A stretch of 64,000 nt of DNA from Pelodera strongyloides (GCA_036852015.1 JAANDG010000118.1:62001-126000); one strand, 5' to 3'; positions 42,823 to 55,992 are shown, counted from the first letter of the stretch. The notes: generated from the sequence alone by a model not told the origin. Made by a program: numbers and translations.

Positions 42823-44744
42823 ATTTCTCTCTCTTTCTCTTTACCTTCTCGCTCTCCTCGTCCGGCTTGTGGAAGACGACCTGCAAGAGTGGGTCAGAGT
42901 GTCGACGGTGACTCCTGCAGCATAGCACCCTCAGGTCCATATACAGTATTATAGCTGAAGGAACCACCCAAGAGACCACGATATCCGTCAGATTGTACAA
43001 TTGGGAGATTGTCTAAAAAAGGGGAATGAATTAGTGATTGAATTACTAAATTTTTGACATACTGCTGAAACATGTTTCGAACAATGGTTGGCCAAAAGTT
43101 TGTTTGGGCAATTAGCCAAAAGCTTGTTGTGTTTAGTAGGACGGTGAACCTTTATGTGCATAACATTTGCATGCACTACATGAAAATACACAATCCAGCA
43201 AAGTTATAAGAGCGCGTGTAATACCCTTTTAAAGAAATAGAACCTACATCAATGGAAACAGTGCATCCGATTTGCGGGGCGCTTCTCACAGAGACTGCGA
43301 CGTGCAGGTTGACAAGGACTGCGACGAGACCCACAATCGATAGGGCCACAAATGGACTCCTCCATACTGTTGTGTACTTGAGAGGATGGAAAGCTGCCAG
43401 ATATCGTAGTCCAGACATGAACAACCAACAGTACATTGAAATGGTGTACGCGCAGTGCGCCATGAACACGAAACCCTGGAATGGGAAAGTTTACACTCTG
43501 TTTGATCATTTCTCTTCAATCACATGTCATACCGCTTTAAAATGTTAATTTCAATATAGGTTCAGAGTAGAATAGTATTTCGTAAAATGATCAGCATTTC
43601 TCAGCTATGAAACGACATAAATACAAACAATGACAAATATGAATATGGTTCTTTGACGCAGATAGCAAATTGGATTAATTATGAAATTCAAGCCTGTTTT
43701 CAACAGATAAAGATAAAGATAAGGAGAGTAGACAGAGATCGCCGTCATAACAACTTATCGGAAATGGTGATTTTTTTGAGCGCAACTACTTTGTCACATT
43801 GTCACCATGGTTTATTTTTATTTGGGATCAGTTTTTTCTTAATTGCGTAAGGAGCCTTTTTTGTCTTACGGAGAAAACTAAGATCCCTGGGATCTGGGGA
43901 TCAGTTGCTAATGAATAGAGATTAAATCACGTCGGGTAACTGCAAACGCGAGAAAAAAAGGAAAATATAAAGCTTGTCTAGTTAATTAGTTTCCTAATGC
44001 ACTTACTATGTAATAGAAATTGTGAATGATCAGACAAAAAGAACCATATTCATATTCCCCAAAGCTTGCGCATTCTCATAAGTTGTAAAAAGGAGCGCGT
44101 GAAACACTCTATTGGGAGTTCTCCTACTCGTGAGTGATATTTGTAATGAACATGAACTATGCATGAAAGTGTGTAGTCAATGATTGCAAGTAGTGAAAAG
44201 AACGAAACACAAATGTAGAATCAAGTGATGATTGAAAATATTAAACCTCACCTTACAAAATACAGCAAGCATGTCTTCATGAAGATATGGCGCTGCGATT
44301 TGTAGAAAAAGATGCGAAAAGATGAAAATTAACGATACAATGTCGGAGAGAGCCATTGTGTTCAGGTAGACGCCAGTACCGGAGAGAAACTGAAAAGTTA
44401 ACAAAATGTAATTATTGAAGTATTGAAAATTACTGTAATCTTGAGCGGTTTTAATTGTGAGATCCACATCTCAGATGGTTGGATCTTTTCCGATCTAGGA
44501 TCTAGGAGTACCCATGGAACCTTTACTGGTCATTGGTGATATATAATGTATATAAATATAAATACATAAAGCTAAACAACCAAAGAATAATCGCTACCTG
44601 TTCCCTGTCTCTCTTAGCGAGTCGCGTAAGTCGTAGCACTACGTACACATTGAGTAAAAGACCGCATACGATGATTATGCCAAGTACCCAGAGAATTGAC
44701 AATACTGAAGTGGCCTCAGAGCTTAGAACCCATAACGGAAGCAT
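41517..44744 (-). CDS. Class A (rhodopsin-like) G-protein-coupled receptor, 362 aa
   Basis: Six exons: 44744-44598, 44389-44252, 43475-43248, 43012-42845, 42745-42587 and 41765-41517; 1,089 nt. TM1 is SILWVLGIIIVCGLLLNVYV. TM2 and the start of TM3 are in exon 2 (LNTMALSDIVSLIF, then LAVFCK with the disulfide Cys). TM3/TM4 are in exon 3, TM5 (VVSWVVPSAIILYM) in exon 4, TM6 in exon 5, and TM7 (FSFNAFYLTSYVF) in exon 6. The usual DRY is LRY (GLRYLAAFHPLKY), and the ECL2 cysteine is in APQIGCTVS. The pattern fits peptide receptors of invertebrates, but the ligand cannot be named. CAG lies directly before the ATG, so a trans-spliced leader or an unseen N-terminal exon is possible. The C-tail is Ser/Thr/Arg-rich. 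Confidence 0.88.
42787..42843. repeat. (CT)n microsatellite in GPCR intron 4
   Basis: On the gene strand this is a purine-only GA tract starting 4-5 nt after the GTAAAG donor and filling most of the 99-nt intron. Confidence 0.9.
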
Positions 44745-47700
44745 CTGCAAGTGAACCATTGAATATGGAAACCAATAAGCTACACATAACGATAATAAAC
44801 AACGATGCAAACTCACACCATTTACCTAACAATAAGACACAGCAATACATGGAAAGGCGCACCTTTTCAGTACAAATTTAATACAGGTACAGCTAGATGC
44901 ACATCAAATGCAAAGTGTGAAAACGTCACTCCAATAAGGCTTTTGGTGAAGATCACTTTTGGTGAAGTGTAGATACGAACCCGTCTGACCCACTCAAGAT
45001 CTAAGGAAAAGTAGTTACCCCTAACTGTATATCAAGTTCAATTGGTTAAGGACTGGCCGGGTATTGGCCCTCGATATGGGGCACGCAAAGGTGCAAAATG
45101 AGATCGAAAGTTGGGGATTTGCAGGGCCTGCCCTGAGGGGAAGGCATTCTCTAATCTGATAATCCGCTATGGCTACCGCGATTAGAATAAGAGGTGATGA
45201 GGAAAACTCCCCGAGGCGCCGCCCCCTTTAACACGTTGTAAACTTTTTTTGAGGATATGGATAGGGAACTATTATATTGATAAGTTAGTCTGCAAAGAAG
45301 GGCCAGGAATTGTGTAGTAAACGGTACTGGAGACTCCAATGTTCAAGCCTCTAGAAATAGATGGAAATCGAGCGATATACATGTTAGTCTCGCGGCAGCG
45401 CGTTTCAGCGTAAACGCGGTGCGCGGTTTGACAATGATCAATCCTTTCATCAAAGTGTTGACAAAACAATAACCGCGTTGTTAGACATGACATATTCAGG
45501 GATAACCGCGCAGGGTGGATAGCCAATAATAAACTCGGGGCGCGGAACAGCGCACGTGTCGAAATTTTTAGGGTCTAGCCGTGTCACATACATACGTGTA
45601 ATATAGTGCAAGTAGTCCAAATTCGGCAAGTATTGCCTACGTGTTAACAAGAGCATGGCTCATTATTGTTAACTTAACTTCATTATCAGATAAAGTCATA
45701 CAGTCGCAGCGAACGCAACATATCCTTATCGTTGGACCTTGGGGCAGCTCAACCTCAAAAACGCCATCCAGTGCGCCGCAACGGATCCCTAGGATGAGTA
45801 GTTCGGGTTCACATGTGGCACTCCTGCCGCAGCACTCCAAACGCCACTGGTGCTCCAACTGTAACTCTGCCCGTTCCGCGTGAGGGTGGGGAATGTTGCG
45901 TATAGACGCTGTCTCGTTTCATCAGCGCATACACTAAATCTAACTGTTTTTCGTTGTTCGTGCTATTTAGATGGAATTCGCATTACTTGTCTTTTCATAG
46001 TCTATGCCACTTTGCGCTTTGCTCGATAATACCTTCCTCGAGATCGCACTATGCATAATTGATGCAAATTGGATACCCAAAATAGATTGAGACGGACCTG
46101 ATCTAGTTTAATATTTTGATCCGGATTTTCAAATTCAGATTAAGTAAAACATGCGTGAAAGGTAGAGATTCTTATTTGCTCATTTCCTTTTAGAGAAATT
46201 GTACTTAGAAACGCTGCTCGAAATTTCATATTGACTTATTACATTTGTCAGCATCAGCAAACCCTGATAACTACGTTGGCACAAATCCGCATAGGAGCGG
46301 TTAGGTAATTTCAGAATTATTTACGATATTTAACCACCTTTTATAGGTTGACGATTCACAGAAGAAATCAGTTTTATACTAACACTGAGGAAACTTGGCC
46401 GATGTGCCGCCTATATGGGGAAAAGGTTTTTTTGTAACCAAGAAAGCTCATCGTCTTCACGTTTCAGCCCTATGTAATATCGCAAAGAAGATGTTTCACA
46501 GCGTGCTCAATATCTCCTACTACTACTAGAACTAACACTAGCAATACTGTAAAGACCGGATTGGAGAATTTGACCCGAAGTCCAGAATACGACAACGGTA
46601 TATACTATTTGGCTCCTGGAGCGTGGGTCTGTGCGACCGAACTATTAATAAGGGTTTATTATTGCACTAGACGCAATAGCTGGCAAGAGATTCAAATAAG
46701 ACAACGAAGCACACTAGGAACAATCTCTAACACAATTAGGCGCTGTTTTCTTCTACAGTCTCACGTCTCACCTCCGTTACCCACGCTGGTCGGTCTACTT
46801 CTACTGACACGTTCCAGCGGTCACTTGGGGTGTTATGTTCGAGTACACAAGCTTGGTTGTATGACTGCTAATGAGGCATTACAGAAGAACCTAAACAAGA
46901 TAGCAAAGATGGGCGAAGGATAGGTCAGAAACTTTCAAGTATGACGGAGGCGACGAATAATAAGTAGGCTAATTGAAGGCCCGTCAAGGTAATACGGCAC
47001 TAGACCAAGCAGCCAAGCTCATGGAGCGAAATATAATACGAGCTATAATAATCAAAGACAATTCTACGAAGTGGGAAGTGATACCTAATCCTAAACTATA
47101 TAAGGTTACGGCACAGACAATCCACTCCATTTTACACCTAACATGGTGCGATAGTGTACGTAAAATGCAGAATGATCCATATACAGTAACATTCTCACGC
47201 ACGCAACGAGATTGTGAACACCAGCCTGCGAAGGAAACTGGCAGGCATATATAGCGATAGGTACCACCTGACATGAAGATTGTACCACACTCTCTTCAAT
47301 CAGGTCGCAAGCTTCAACAACGCTAAACTAAAGTAACCAAGTTGCACCTACATAAAATAAAGAAAGCTGCAGCCGAATTCAGACAAACAACGAGTCGAAG
47401 TTCGTTATGTCTAAACCTTCGTTCCGAGGTACACTTATTAAGAAACATCAGGCAATTGTCCAATGAAAATACAGTCACCTCTGAGATAATATATATAAAA
47501 TATTGTGAAGAGTGAACCCATATGTAACTTATTTTAGTAGTAAGTAACATAAATGCTAACATTCTGCGTAAGTAAAAGTGATTCACGGAAGAAAAAATAA
47601 AATGAAAACATAAAATGTTGTCTGCAAACTCTATCTGACCAAACATTTTATTGCATGAGCATGATCGCGCATTCAGTTTGTAAAGTTTAGTGCATGTGGC

Positions 47701-49933
47701 CACCTTGTCACAAGACAGAACTGTGATAAAAAAAAACTGTGTAAGAGTGTAAGTTGTGCTTTGATGCGATGATCACGTGAGTACTACGCAAGCACATTCC
47801 GAGTAAAAGAGCATGATCAGAAACCAACGAGTGTTACCATACTAGATGTGAACAGCTTAGATTGTTGGACAACTGTTCACAAACGTTGGTGGTGTTGGTA
47901 TGGGTTCAACGGAAAAGCGAGTCAAGCTACACGCTTTACCAAAGCTTCAATACGTATTATTGCGCCCAGCGGGTCAAATGATGCATGCATCGTCGCCATC
48001 TGCTGGGGTCCGCTTCACGTTGGAGCTCGCGTGCACAGTGCACACTACACTGGGGAAACTTGGCGACATCGCCGCGCCAAAAATGAGGGTCCGCCACAAC
48101 GGGGCGGCGCACTGCGCCTAGAGCGCGCGGCACGCGCGCCACAGGTCCGCGAAAGGATATTCAACGCTGTTGGCAGAACCTGCGGCGAACTTTTCGTAGG
48201 TTCCGCGGCAAGCCCGCCGTTGGGGCGCTCCAGATGCGCCCTGAGACCGCCGTAGGTGCGCCATTTACCATTCGCGCACTCCGGCGCACCCGCCGCGCAC
48301 CTTAGGCGGGGTGCGTCGCCCCGCTGTGGCGGACCCTCATTTTTGGCGCGGCCATGTCGCCAAGTTTTACGTTGTAGGGTGCGCTGGGGCTACGACCCTG
48401 TATAGGAGCCTTCTTATGCGCTGCTGTGGCGCGGAGCTTCACATTGTCCGAACCCATACTTCACACAAAAGTTTTCACTAAACAAAAGAAAAAGAAAACA
48501 CTAATCATTATTCCATCGTGAATCGTGATATCCTGTAGAAATTTAACCACATCACCGAAATTAAGATGTTATACCGAAATACCGTAAGAAATAACCATCA
48601 AATACAACAAATATCCATTTTATGTAGCGAGCTCCTGTGGCATGTGCGCTAGCACCCGAAACATTGTCGGTCTGTACAAATTAGCAAAAATAATCATCGT
48701 TACAATTTTTTCGTTTCTTTTTCAACTCTTATTTTCCAAGAGAGCAGAATTAATTGACACGATTTATCAAATTTTTCCATTTATTTTCACTGTCAATTCC
48801 TAGAAAGACGATATCCGATTAAACACGGTTCTTCGGTATTCCGTATTAAGCTCTGACGATTCGTACCGTAGTGCACCTCGCTTTCAAGGCGATGAAACAA
48901 AGGCCTACTCTTACAACTTACAACATCAACTTACAATGTACAACAACAAAATTCAAAAAATAAAATAAAAATTTATTCAACTTTCTCATAAATACAACAA
49001 TTGGGACAAACTGAAGAGTATGAGGCAGTGCAAACTACGCCAAATACGGAGCAAACGAGCGTTACATATATGGGAAAGCTATCGCCAGGTTAAATAAAGA
49101 TACAGTAGATCTCGAATTAAGGTCGGTTATTGACATCGTCTGCGTTTCTCACTCACAATCAGTGTGGGAGCAGGAGCTTCTGGAAACCCAACTGGAAATG
49201 AATGTTTGCCTTTTCAACCAAAATGAGTTCACAATGAACCCCACTCAGAGAATAGTAATTCTCCCAGTACGCTTGGAACAACTTCCTCAATATTCAGAAA
49301 ACGACAAGCTACAGTAACCAACGAATAATCAGGATAAATCGATAAATGGTGATAAAATACTTTGAATGTTGAACTTCAGACGGAATACTGAAAGAGAGAC
49401 TCTACCAGAAAAACAGTAGATACCACTGCTAAGCTCAAAAGAAAGCGTTACGGCGAGCGACAAAAAATTGTTTTACAATATATTAAAAAGTGTAAGTACA
49501 AAAATTACAGTGTTAAAAAGCGTGAGAAAATCGAATAGAACAAGGAAAGCATACTGATTGCAACTTTACAACATACAACAAATTAGAGCAAAGTAATTAA
49601 TTACACACGAGAAAGAAATCGATTTTGCAAAATTCAGTACGCATACACGATGCGCATCCATCCCAAAATTCATCAAGTACTACAGTACTAGTACTAAGTT
49701 TGCAAAACCAATCAAAAAGGGGGTCAATATACAAAGGATCCCACCGGGCAAAAGGCAGTAAAAGGGTATTTTTTACATAAACTACAAGATTATTACAAAT
49801 ATTAATGAGAATTAGAAATAAAAAAGTGCTTACAACGAAAAATTTCAAGTTCGACGTTCGAGTTCGATTACATTACATGCCCAACATTACTCTAGAAATA
49901 TTAGCCTAGATATGTAAGGGGACGGAAGTGCAC
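44745..49933. other. Intergenic region (5' side of GPCR, 3' side of EGF-repeat gene)
   Basis: About 5 kb. Contains CG-rich repeat pieces at 45,390-45,560 (AACCGCG motifs) and 45,845-45,885 (GTTACAGTTGGAGCACCAG on the minus strand), the GC-rich element at 47.9-48.5 kb and AT-rich DNA. Short open frames at 46.56-47.25 kb have no recognisable domain or splice context. No gene is called. Confidence 0.5.
47897..48460. mobile_element. GC-rich non-autonomous element with inverted ends
   Basis: The ends are GGTATGGGTTCAAC and GTCCGAACCCATAC, short imperfect inverted repeats. Inside is a larger inverted pair: ACTTGGCGACATCGCCGCGC with AAAATGAGGGTCCGCCACA at about 48,057-48,100, against its reverse complement at about 48,317-48,372. 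Many GCGCC/GGCGC motifs are shared with 6.29-6.53 kb, including GCGCCACAGGTCCGC. No transposase. Confidence 0.65.
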
Positions 49934-52900
49934 CTAAAAGAGTTGGTGGTAAACGGCAAGCAAAATGAACGCCAGCGACATGTAGATGGACGACGCAGCG
50001 CACCTGAAACAGACGTGTCATAATTGAACAACCAACAGCATAGAACACCCACAAAAAATGAACATAAATAGCATGACGCCAATAAAGAAAGGTATAAAAA
50101 ACGTGATGCCTAATTAACTTCTTTTTAAAAAGAGCGGTATAACATGACGTTATCACCAACAGTGTATGTTGTAGCGAATGACCCGCTGCGCCGTTGAATT
50201 CATTGAGTGAATGCGCTAAATTATGTAAACCCAGATAAAACTGCTACAACGGCCTAACTAGACGCCAAGGACAAGGATAAAATCATCAATCATCAAACAA
50301 AAGAAGAACATACACGAGGGTTCCATCTTCTTGTTTGGTGCACTTCAGCTTCTTGTCGCAGATCTCGCCACCCCAACCAAGAGGGCAAGTACACCTAAAA
50401 TACAAACATATAAATAATAAATGTTAGCATGGTTGAGGCTTCAGGCCTGTGGCTCACGGCTCACCTATACGCTTGCCCGTTTATATGATGAACTCAGTGC
50501 TTCCTCCCGAACGTTTATTTAATCGCACTCACTCATTTGCATGTGGGTATCCAATAAAAAAACCCACAACCAAAATATAAAATTTAATTGCAAGACATAC
50601 ACTCCGCTGCTCACGGTTCCGTTGTTCATGCAACTCTTAGGCACATCGCAGTTGGCACCCTCATAGTGTTCTCCACACTCGCAATGATCGTTGGCATTGC
50701 GGAAACGACGCTCGAAACCTGCAAACACAAAGGTACAGCGCAGTCGAATATAAAGAACCTACATATACCGAGCTTATAACAGAAGCCTGGGTCAGATATA
50801 GGCATAGAAAGTAAAACAAAAAAATGCGATCTAGAAAACGCAGACAGCCGCAGAAAAATATAGTTGTAATAACGTACCATGAGGAGTCTTTCTCCAACAG
50901 GCCAGTCTCTCGCAGTGACGTCCATCCCAGGGCACCTAAATAAATATAAATATGGTACTTGTATTGTAAAGAAATTAAATATTAGTGGTTCGAATATAAG
51001 CGATGTGCACAAACAGTCTTCTATATGTAATATGTAGTTATATGCACAGCACACAAATGGCAATCAATTCTCCTCGTTTTCTTCGAGCTGCGAAGGAGCG
51101 CAAAGGTACTAGGTACTACTGGCTCCTGTAATTCTCAATTTTGTAAAACTCGGCCCTACCAATACTAATAATGCTAAGAAACAAGAAACACTAGTGGTGA
51201 GTGGTAAAAACGTGAAGAATTACAGGACAAGTTTAAAGGGACTGTCAAGCCGGTTTTGCATGTTGGGCTAAAAAAAAAAGCTTCCGTTTTGAAGGTAAGG
51301 AAAGTGAAAAGTCGTGTGGACAAAGCTAAGCCAAATCGCTGTCCACTGGACGGTTTGAATTACCCGCTCGCCGCGCGGCGTGCGGCGGGTTTTGTTCACG
51401 TTTATGACAAAATTTGAAATATTTTAATCTGCGGCTATTTTTATGGGTATACTGTACTGTGCGCCGTTCGAGATTTACTTAATCTGCGCCAGGAGATGCC
51501 TTTCTGCGCAGAATCCCCCTTGACATGCCCTTTAAAAGTGAAAGCAACCAAGACCATACCGGGCAAGTGCACTCGACTTGCTTCGTTCCAACCGCCATAG
51601 TTCCTTCATGCCAACATCCGTCCTGAATACACCTGCAAGGAAAAGAAAATGCATACATTAGGCTATGACACTGACATAACATATACCGACACAGGCACGT
51701 CCACGTCCTCCATCTTACTCAAATCTCTACTTCGGAAGCATAAAGCTAAACTCATAATTCTCATTGCCGAGCTCGGTGAAGACAGCTGGTCACAGCGGGG
51801 TACCTACTATCAACCAATTAACCTGACAGCATATGGCGTCGTTGCGTTCAGCGCTCGCTCAGCACTCAGCAGCAGCTCATTTGAATAATTGGCGCAATGA
51901 GAATATGAGAAAATAGAAATAACTGTGTTTTGACGCGCTATAAACATATCTCGGAAACGACAACTCACTTTCCGTTGAACCACGTCTCCTTGTTCTTGCA
52001 ACCCTTGTAATTGTGGCAAATCGGTCCCTCCCATCTCGACTGGCAAACGCACTTGCCTTCCTTGACCTGGGCCCTCACTGCAAGCAAGCAACACGTTCTC
52101 GTTTCGTTGTTTAAAATGCATACTTTTTACTTATATCATCTCCGCCCACACAACGGCGTTATATCACTGAAAATTTTCTGACAGCACCGCGGTCACGCAG
52201 TGGCTATTTCGTCCAAGCACAGAAAACGAAAGCCGAATCGTTGTACATAGCATTTTCTGTAAGTGAATCCCTTTTGGGAAAAGTACGATGATTTTATCTT
52301 TTATCAGCTAATGTATAAACACTTGCTAAAATGTATCGCTTACGTCGGAGGTGTTTGCATTTGAAGTCCTCGTATGCGGACGCATTTCCAGTTCCGGCCT
52401 TGACTGCGGTGTACAGATCACACTTCTCGAGCATTCCGTCTACCATTCCGAAACCGTGCTGAGTACTCGAATCACATCCCTCACCGATATCCCTAAATAA
52501 AGCGAATACAAAACGTTAACCTGGTTGACCACCGATAATTATTCACATCTGAGGCGTGCCGATTTCACAAAGCACGTCTACTCTGACTATGGCAACAATA
52601 AACTGGAGACGTTTTACCAACGCTCGGAATAAACTGAAATCGCACTACACCGAGACCATACTACACAGGATCATTTCTGTAGTTAGTATTGCTCTTCATA
52701 GGCATTTATGCCACCCTCTATTACAAACGTAAAAACATAAGAAAGTAACGTTTGTGGAACATACGAAACGACAACTTGTATCACGGAACTCTAAATTAGA
52801 TCCGTAAGTTGCAGGTCAGGACCAGAGAATTATACGAGTACATGTTACACCAGAAAACATAAACTTACGTGATTCTTACGAGAGGACGACTGATCTGATC

Positions 52901-52966
52901 CTTCAGCTTCGGCCGTTCAGCGAAAGCGAACGCCACCAAGAAGGCAGCCAGAAAACAAAGCCGCAT
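49934..52966 (-). CDS. Secreted EGF-like repeat protein with probable GPI-anchor signal (251 aa)
   Basis: Eight exons: 52966-52869, 52492-52344, 52077-51969, 51632-51560, 50935-50878, 50718-50601, 50394-50314 and 50003-49934; 756 nt. The signal peptide is MRLCFLAAFLVAFAFA. The cysteine pattern includes EGF-like ends CVCQSRWEGPIC, VPWDGRHC, CECGEHYEGANC and CTCPLGWGGEIC, separated by short CxxGG/CxNNGT-type loops. The last exon ends in a hydrophobic segment, AASSIYMSLAFILLAVY, followed by only HQLF, which is typical of a GPI-attachment signal. The protein is probably cell-surface or extracellular; its partner is unknown. EGF modules with C-terminal aromatic/glycine residues are the acceptor class of the EOGT enzyme encoded in this window, but a link is speculative. 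Start 2 nt after TTTTGCAG. Confidence 0.85.
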
Positions 52967-53950
52967 TCTGCAAAATATAACATAGAAAACGTGGACGAGA
53001 AAAAAAACACTACAATGAAACTCAGAGCAAGACGATTGATCCAAAGACAAAAAAAAGAATGAATCTGACTATATCGATCGAAATTCTCAGGCTAAAAATT
53101 TGATTTGTCACAAATAAGGACAAAATTTGAAACCTACAGTAAGACAATAAATGATCACTGTATAGAATGTATCAATATGCTGGTATAAAATTTGAGATTG
53201 CAATAGATTGTCATCTACAAATTTTTTCGACATTTATGAAAAGTGCCTAGCAAAGAGATTAAATTTTGATAATGGCCCATCAATTGCGGAGACTTGGATA
53301 CTAAAAGGGGAGCGAAACAACATCACACACAGAGAATTAGAAGCGCAGACAGATGGCCAATAACTCGTTGGGGCCATTTACAAAACCTCCGGGGCTCTGT
53401 TTTTGAAGCCGAATTTGGATTCACCACCCAAAAGTGCCGAGTAAACAAGGGAAAGGCCAGACGATCGATCCACAACAGCACAACTTCGAAATCCCCACAA
53501 ATCCAAAGACTAATATGGGCTCTTCATGGGCAACACGCTAAGTGTAATCTAAACCTAATTGTAATATGTTGATGATGTTAACCTCTCGGAGTGTAATAAA
53601 AATGCCTTGAAGCTCATTGGAGGTACACCCATTATTTAGATACCAAGCACTCTCACAGAACAAAAAAATATTTCGGGTAGTATTTTCTGGCAGTCATCGC
53701 AAGGCAGTAGTGTTTAGTTAGGCAGTTGGAAGAAAATACAGAAAACGCAACCGATTACGCAGAGCTCCGAGGAAATTACCTAATTAACGAAGGGTGGAAG
53801 AGGTGCGAGAGCGCAACATTATAAAACCCATTTTCCTCGCATTCATTTACGAGAGAAAGGATGATGAGAGAGGGAGAGAAATAAAGAAGTGAAGATTCTC
53901 CCTTATACTTATAAGTCTTTTCATTCATTACATTTAGACATAAATAAAAA

Positions 53951-53996
53951 AATCTAACAGCTGGGTGCTGCGCGTGCAGCACCCAGCTGTTAGATT
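53951..53996. repeat. Perfect palindrome, 21-bp arms
   Basis: Left arm 53,951-53,971, loop GCGT, right arm 53,976-53,996; the core sequence is CAGCTGGGTGCTGC. It lies 11 bp before the TTAA of the following MITE. Confidence 0.9.
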
Positions 53997-54011
53997 TGGA
54001 ATACATTTTAA

Positions 54012-54181
54012 AGCGAAATACCGGCCGGTTTTTGAAATGCAAGTACTTGCATTCCTATGCATTTATGCAAAGTGTGGTCTAATTGGGGTTTAGTTTTTAT
54101 TCTAATTTTTACTCATTTGCATATGCTGCATAAGAAAGCAGGTGTACGGAATGCGTTTCAAAAAGCGGCCGGTATTTCGCT
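54012..54181. mobile_element. TTAA-flanked MITE (family B, copy 2)
   Basis: Ends AGCGAAATACCGGCCGG and GGCCGGTATTTCGCT; TTAA at 54,008-54,011 and 54,182-54,185. The interior shares ACTCATTTGCATATGCTGCA-like sequence with the 31.9 kb copy. Confidence 0.85.
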
Positions 54182-55427
54182 TTAAAGTTTGACAAAAAAA
54201 AACACGTAATAAAGTGCGAATCCGCTTGATTTTTGACTCGCTGGTCATACGAAATTGGGTCTTTGCAACTTTTTCACTACTGACACAGGAACATAACACA
54301 TTGATGTACGACTGGGCGAGAGTGGCCGCTCGAAGAATATAATAGAATGCAAGTGGGCATGAGTTTATGTTTACACACAGGAATAAATATTCAATTCATT
54401 CATTCCGATACATTTTCACCTCCTTGCCTCACTTCCGGTAATCGAATAATAAACACAACCTACTGCAAAAACATGCTAAACATAGCGATAGCTCTTCAGT
54501 ACATTGACTTGTGGTGTGGTTAGCACTTATTGTTAGCACTGACGAGTACACGTATATGTTATACGGTTCACTTTTTGCAACTGCGTACGTGAATTATGAA
54601 CAAGAAACTGTTGTAAAAACTGTAAGGCACAACTAAAGACTACATATAAACCAAATGTGAAACGTAGAGGTAGGATCAGCAAAGTTAAACTAGAGATGGA
54701 TGGACTAGCTCGGAGCCCGTAAGTGAGGAGGACTTGCCTATAGGAAGTCCTATCGCAATCCGCAAGCAATTATCACTAAAGTTATCAGACGCACAAATTC
54801 GGAAAGAAACTAATTTTGAACAGCAGAACTACATAGGAAATCGGTGAACCCACTTGGTGACGGGTGGTCACCAAATGGTCACGAACCAGTCACGAACCAG
54901 TCACTACATGATTTTTTTGGGTGAAAACCATTTGGTGACGGGCCAGCGACCGTTTTTCTGCAATTATATCGTTTTCCTATGTAGGAGCAGCCTAAATTAG
55001 AGATGGTCCAGGGGCACGCGAATATGAGGAGCCCATGTGATTATACATAACCATAGGACATATTGACCGAATGGGTAACTATGACGACAGGAGGTTTTGG
55101 GGAAACACCCAATATTGCTGGGAGCTGGGGGACACCTAACTGCTCCTCAAGTAGGGAGTGAGAGTGGGAATCGAGACCCACACAACACCAAACAAGGAGA
55201 GTGAGTTACAGAAATAACAGAAAGTCGTATGGTAGCGCGAAACTCAATACAGTTGACGGTAACGACAGAATCGCCATATATTGTGAGCTAGAAGGACATG
55301 TTGAAGATAATTAAATATAGAAATTGGACGACTATTAAGGAAAACATGAAAATAAAGTTGATGAACGCGGTATGTTCAATGTTGCGTGTATCTAGCTTAT
55401 TCTTGCTTCTCAACACTAATGTTCGGC

Positions 55428-55754
55428 GGGGGGGGGGGGGGGGGGTGGGGTATTTTAGGGAAAAGCAGAAAACAACGAAAAGAATCCAACGCGATTGCGT
55501 GTCACAAACACATTTTATTATTCTCAAAGGTCGTCGAATTGAGCTTGGCAAAGATTCCGGATGAATGCACAAAAATGCAACAGTGGAATACAACTGCTTG
55601 GAGTAACCAAGGGGAAGGGGGTGATTCTAAGAAATACCTCTCTTGGAAACTCACTCTACCTCCTCTCTGTAATCTCTCTCTTTCTTATCTCTATAACCAT
55701 CCCTACTGTACGTCTCTCTCTCTCTCTCTCTCTCTCTTCCCCCCCCCCCCCCCC
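55428..55754. repeat. Poly-G run, (CT)n and poly-C run cluster
   Basis: 18 G at 55,428-55,445, (CT)n at about 55,712-55,737, and 16 C at 55,739-55,754. The G and C runs are about 300 bp apart and could pair or form quadruplex/i-motif structures. Run lengths may be affected by sequencing error. Confidence 0.85.
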
Positions 55755-55822
55755 AAAGGGAAAGGTATGCTAAAGCTTAGAAAAATGCATAGTTGTGAAG
55801 GATAAAATCATAGTTATATTAA

Positions 55823-55992
55823 AGCGAAATGCTAGCTAGCCCTTTTGGAAAATTTGCATATGATAAGCAAATCCTATGTATCCTCCTATGCTAATTTTGT
55901 ACGATCGTCCACGGCAATCGTACAAAATTAGCATAGGATACATGGGATTTGCTTATCATATGCAAATTTTCCGAAGGGGCTAGCATTTCGCT
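55823..55992. mobile_element. Palindromic MITE, TTAA target duplication (family A, copy 2)
   Basis: About 80-bp arms, AGCGAAATGCTAGC... and its complement, flanked by TTAA at 55,819-55,822 and 55,993-55,996. Same internal GATAAGCAAATCCTATG sequence as the 6.5 kb copy. Confidence 0.85.

Noticed and set aside
46561..47254. Open frames of 120 and 93 codons
   Set aside because: No recognisable domain, no signal peptide and no fitting splice sites; possibly decayed mobile DNA.
47848..48255. 135-codon open frame
   Set aside because: Lies in a GC-rich non-autonomous element with inverted repeats.
49597..49848. Hydrophobic 83-codon minus-strand frame resembling a signal peptide start
   Set aside because: No ATG start and no continuation exon; probably chance in AT-rich DNA.
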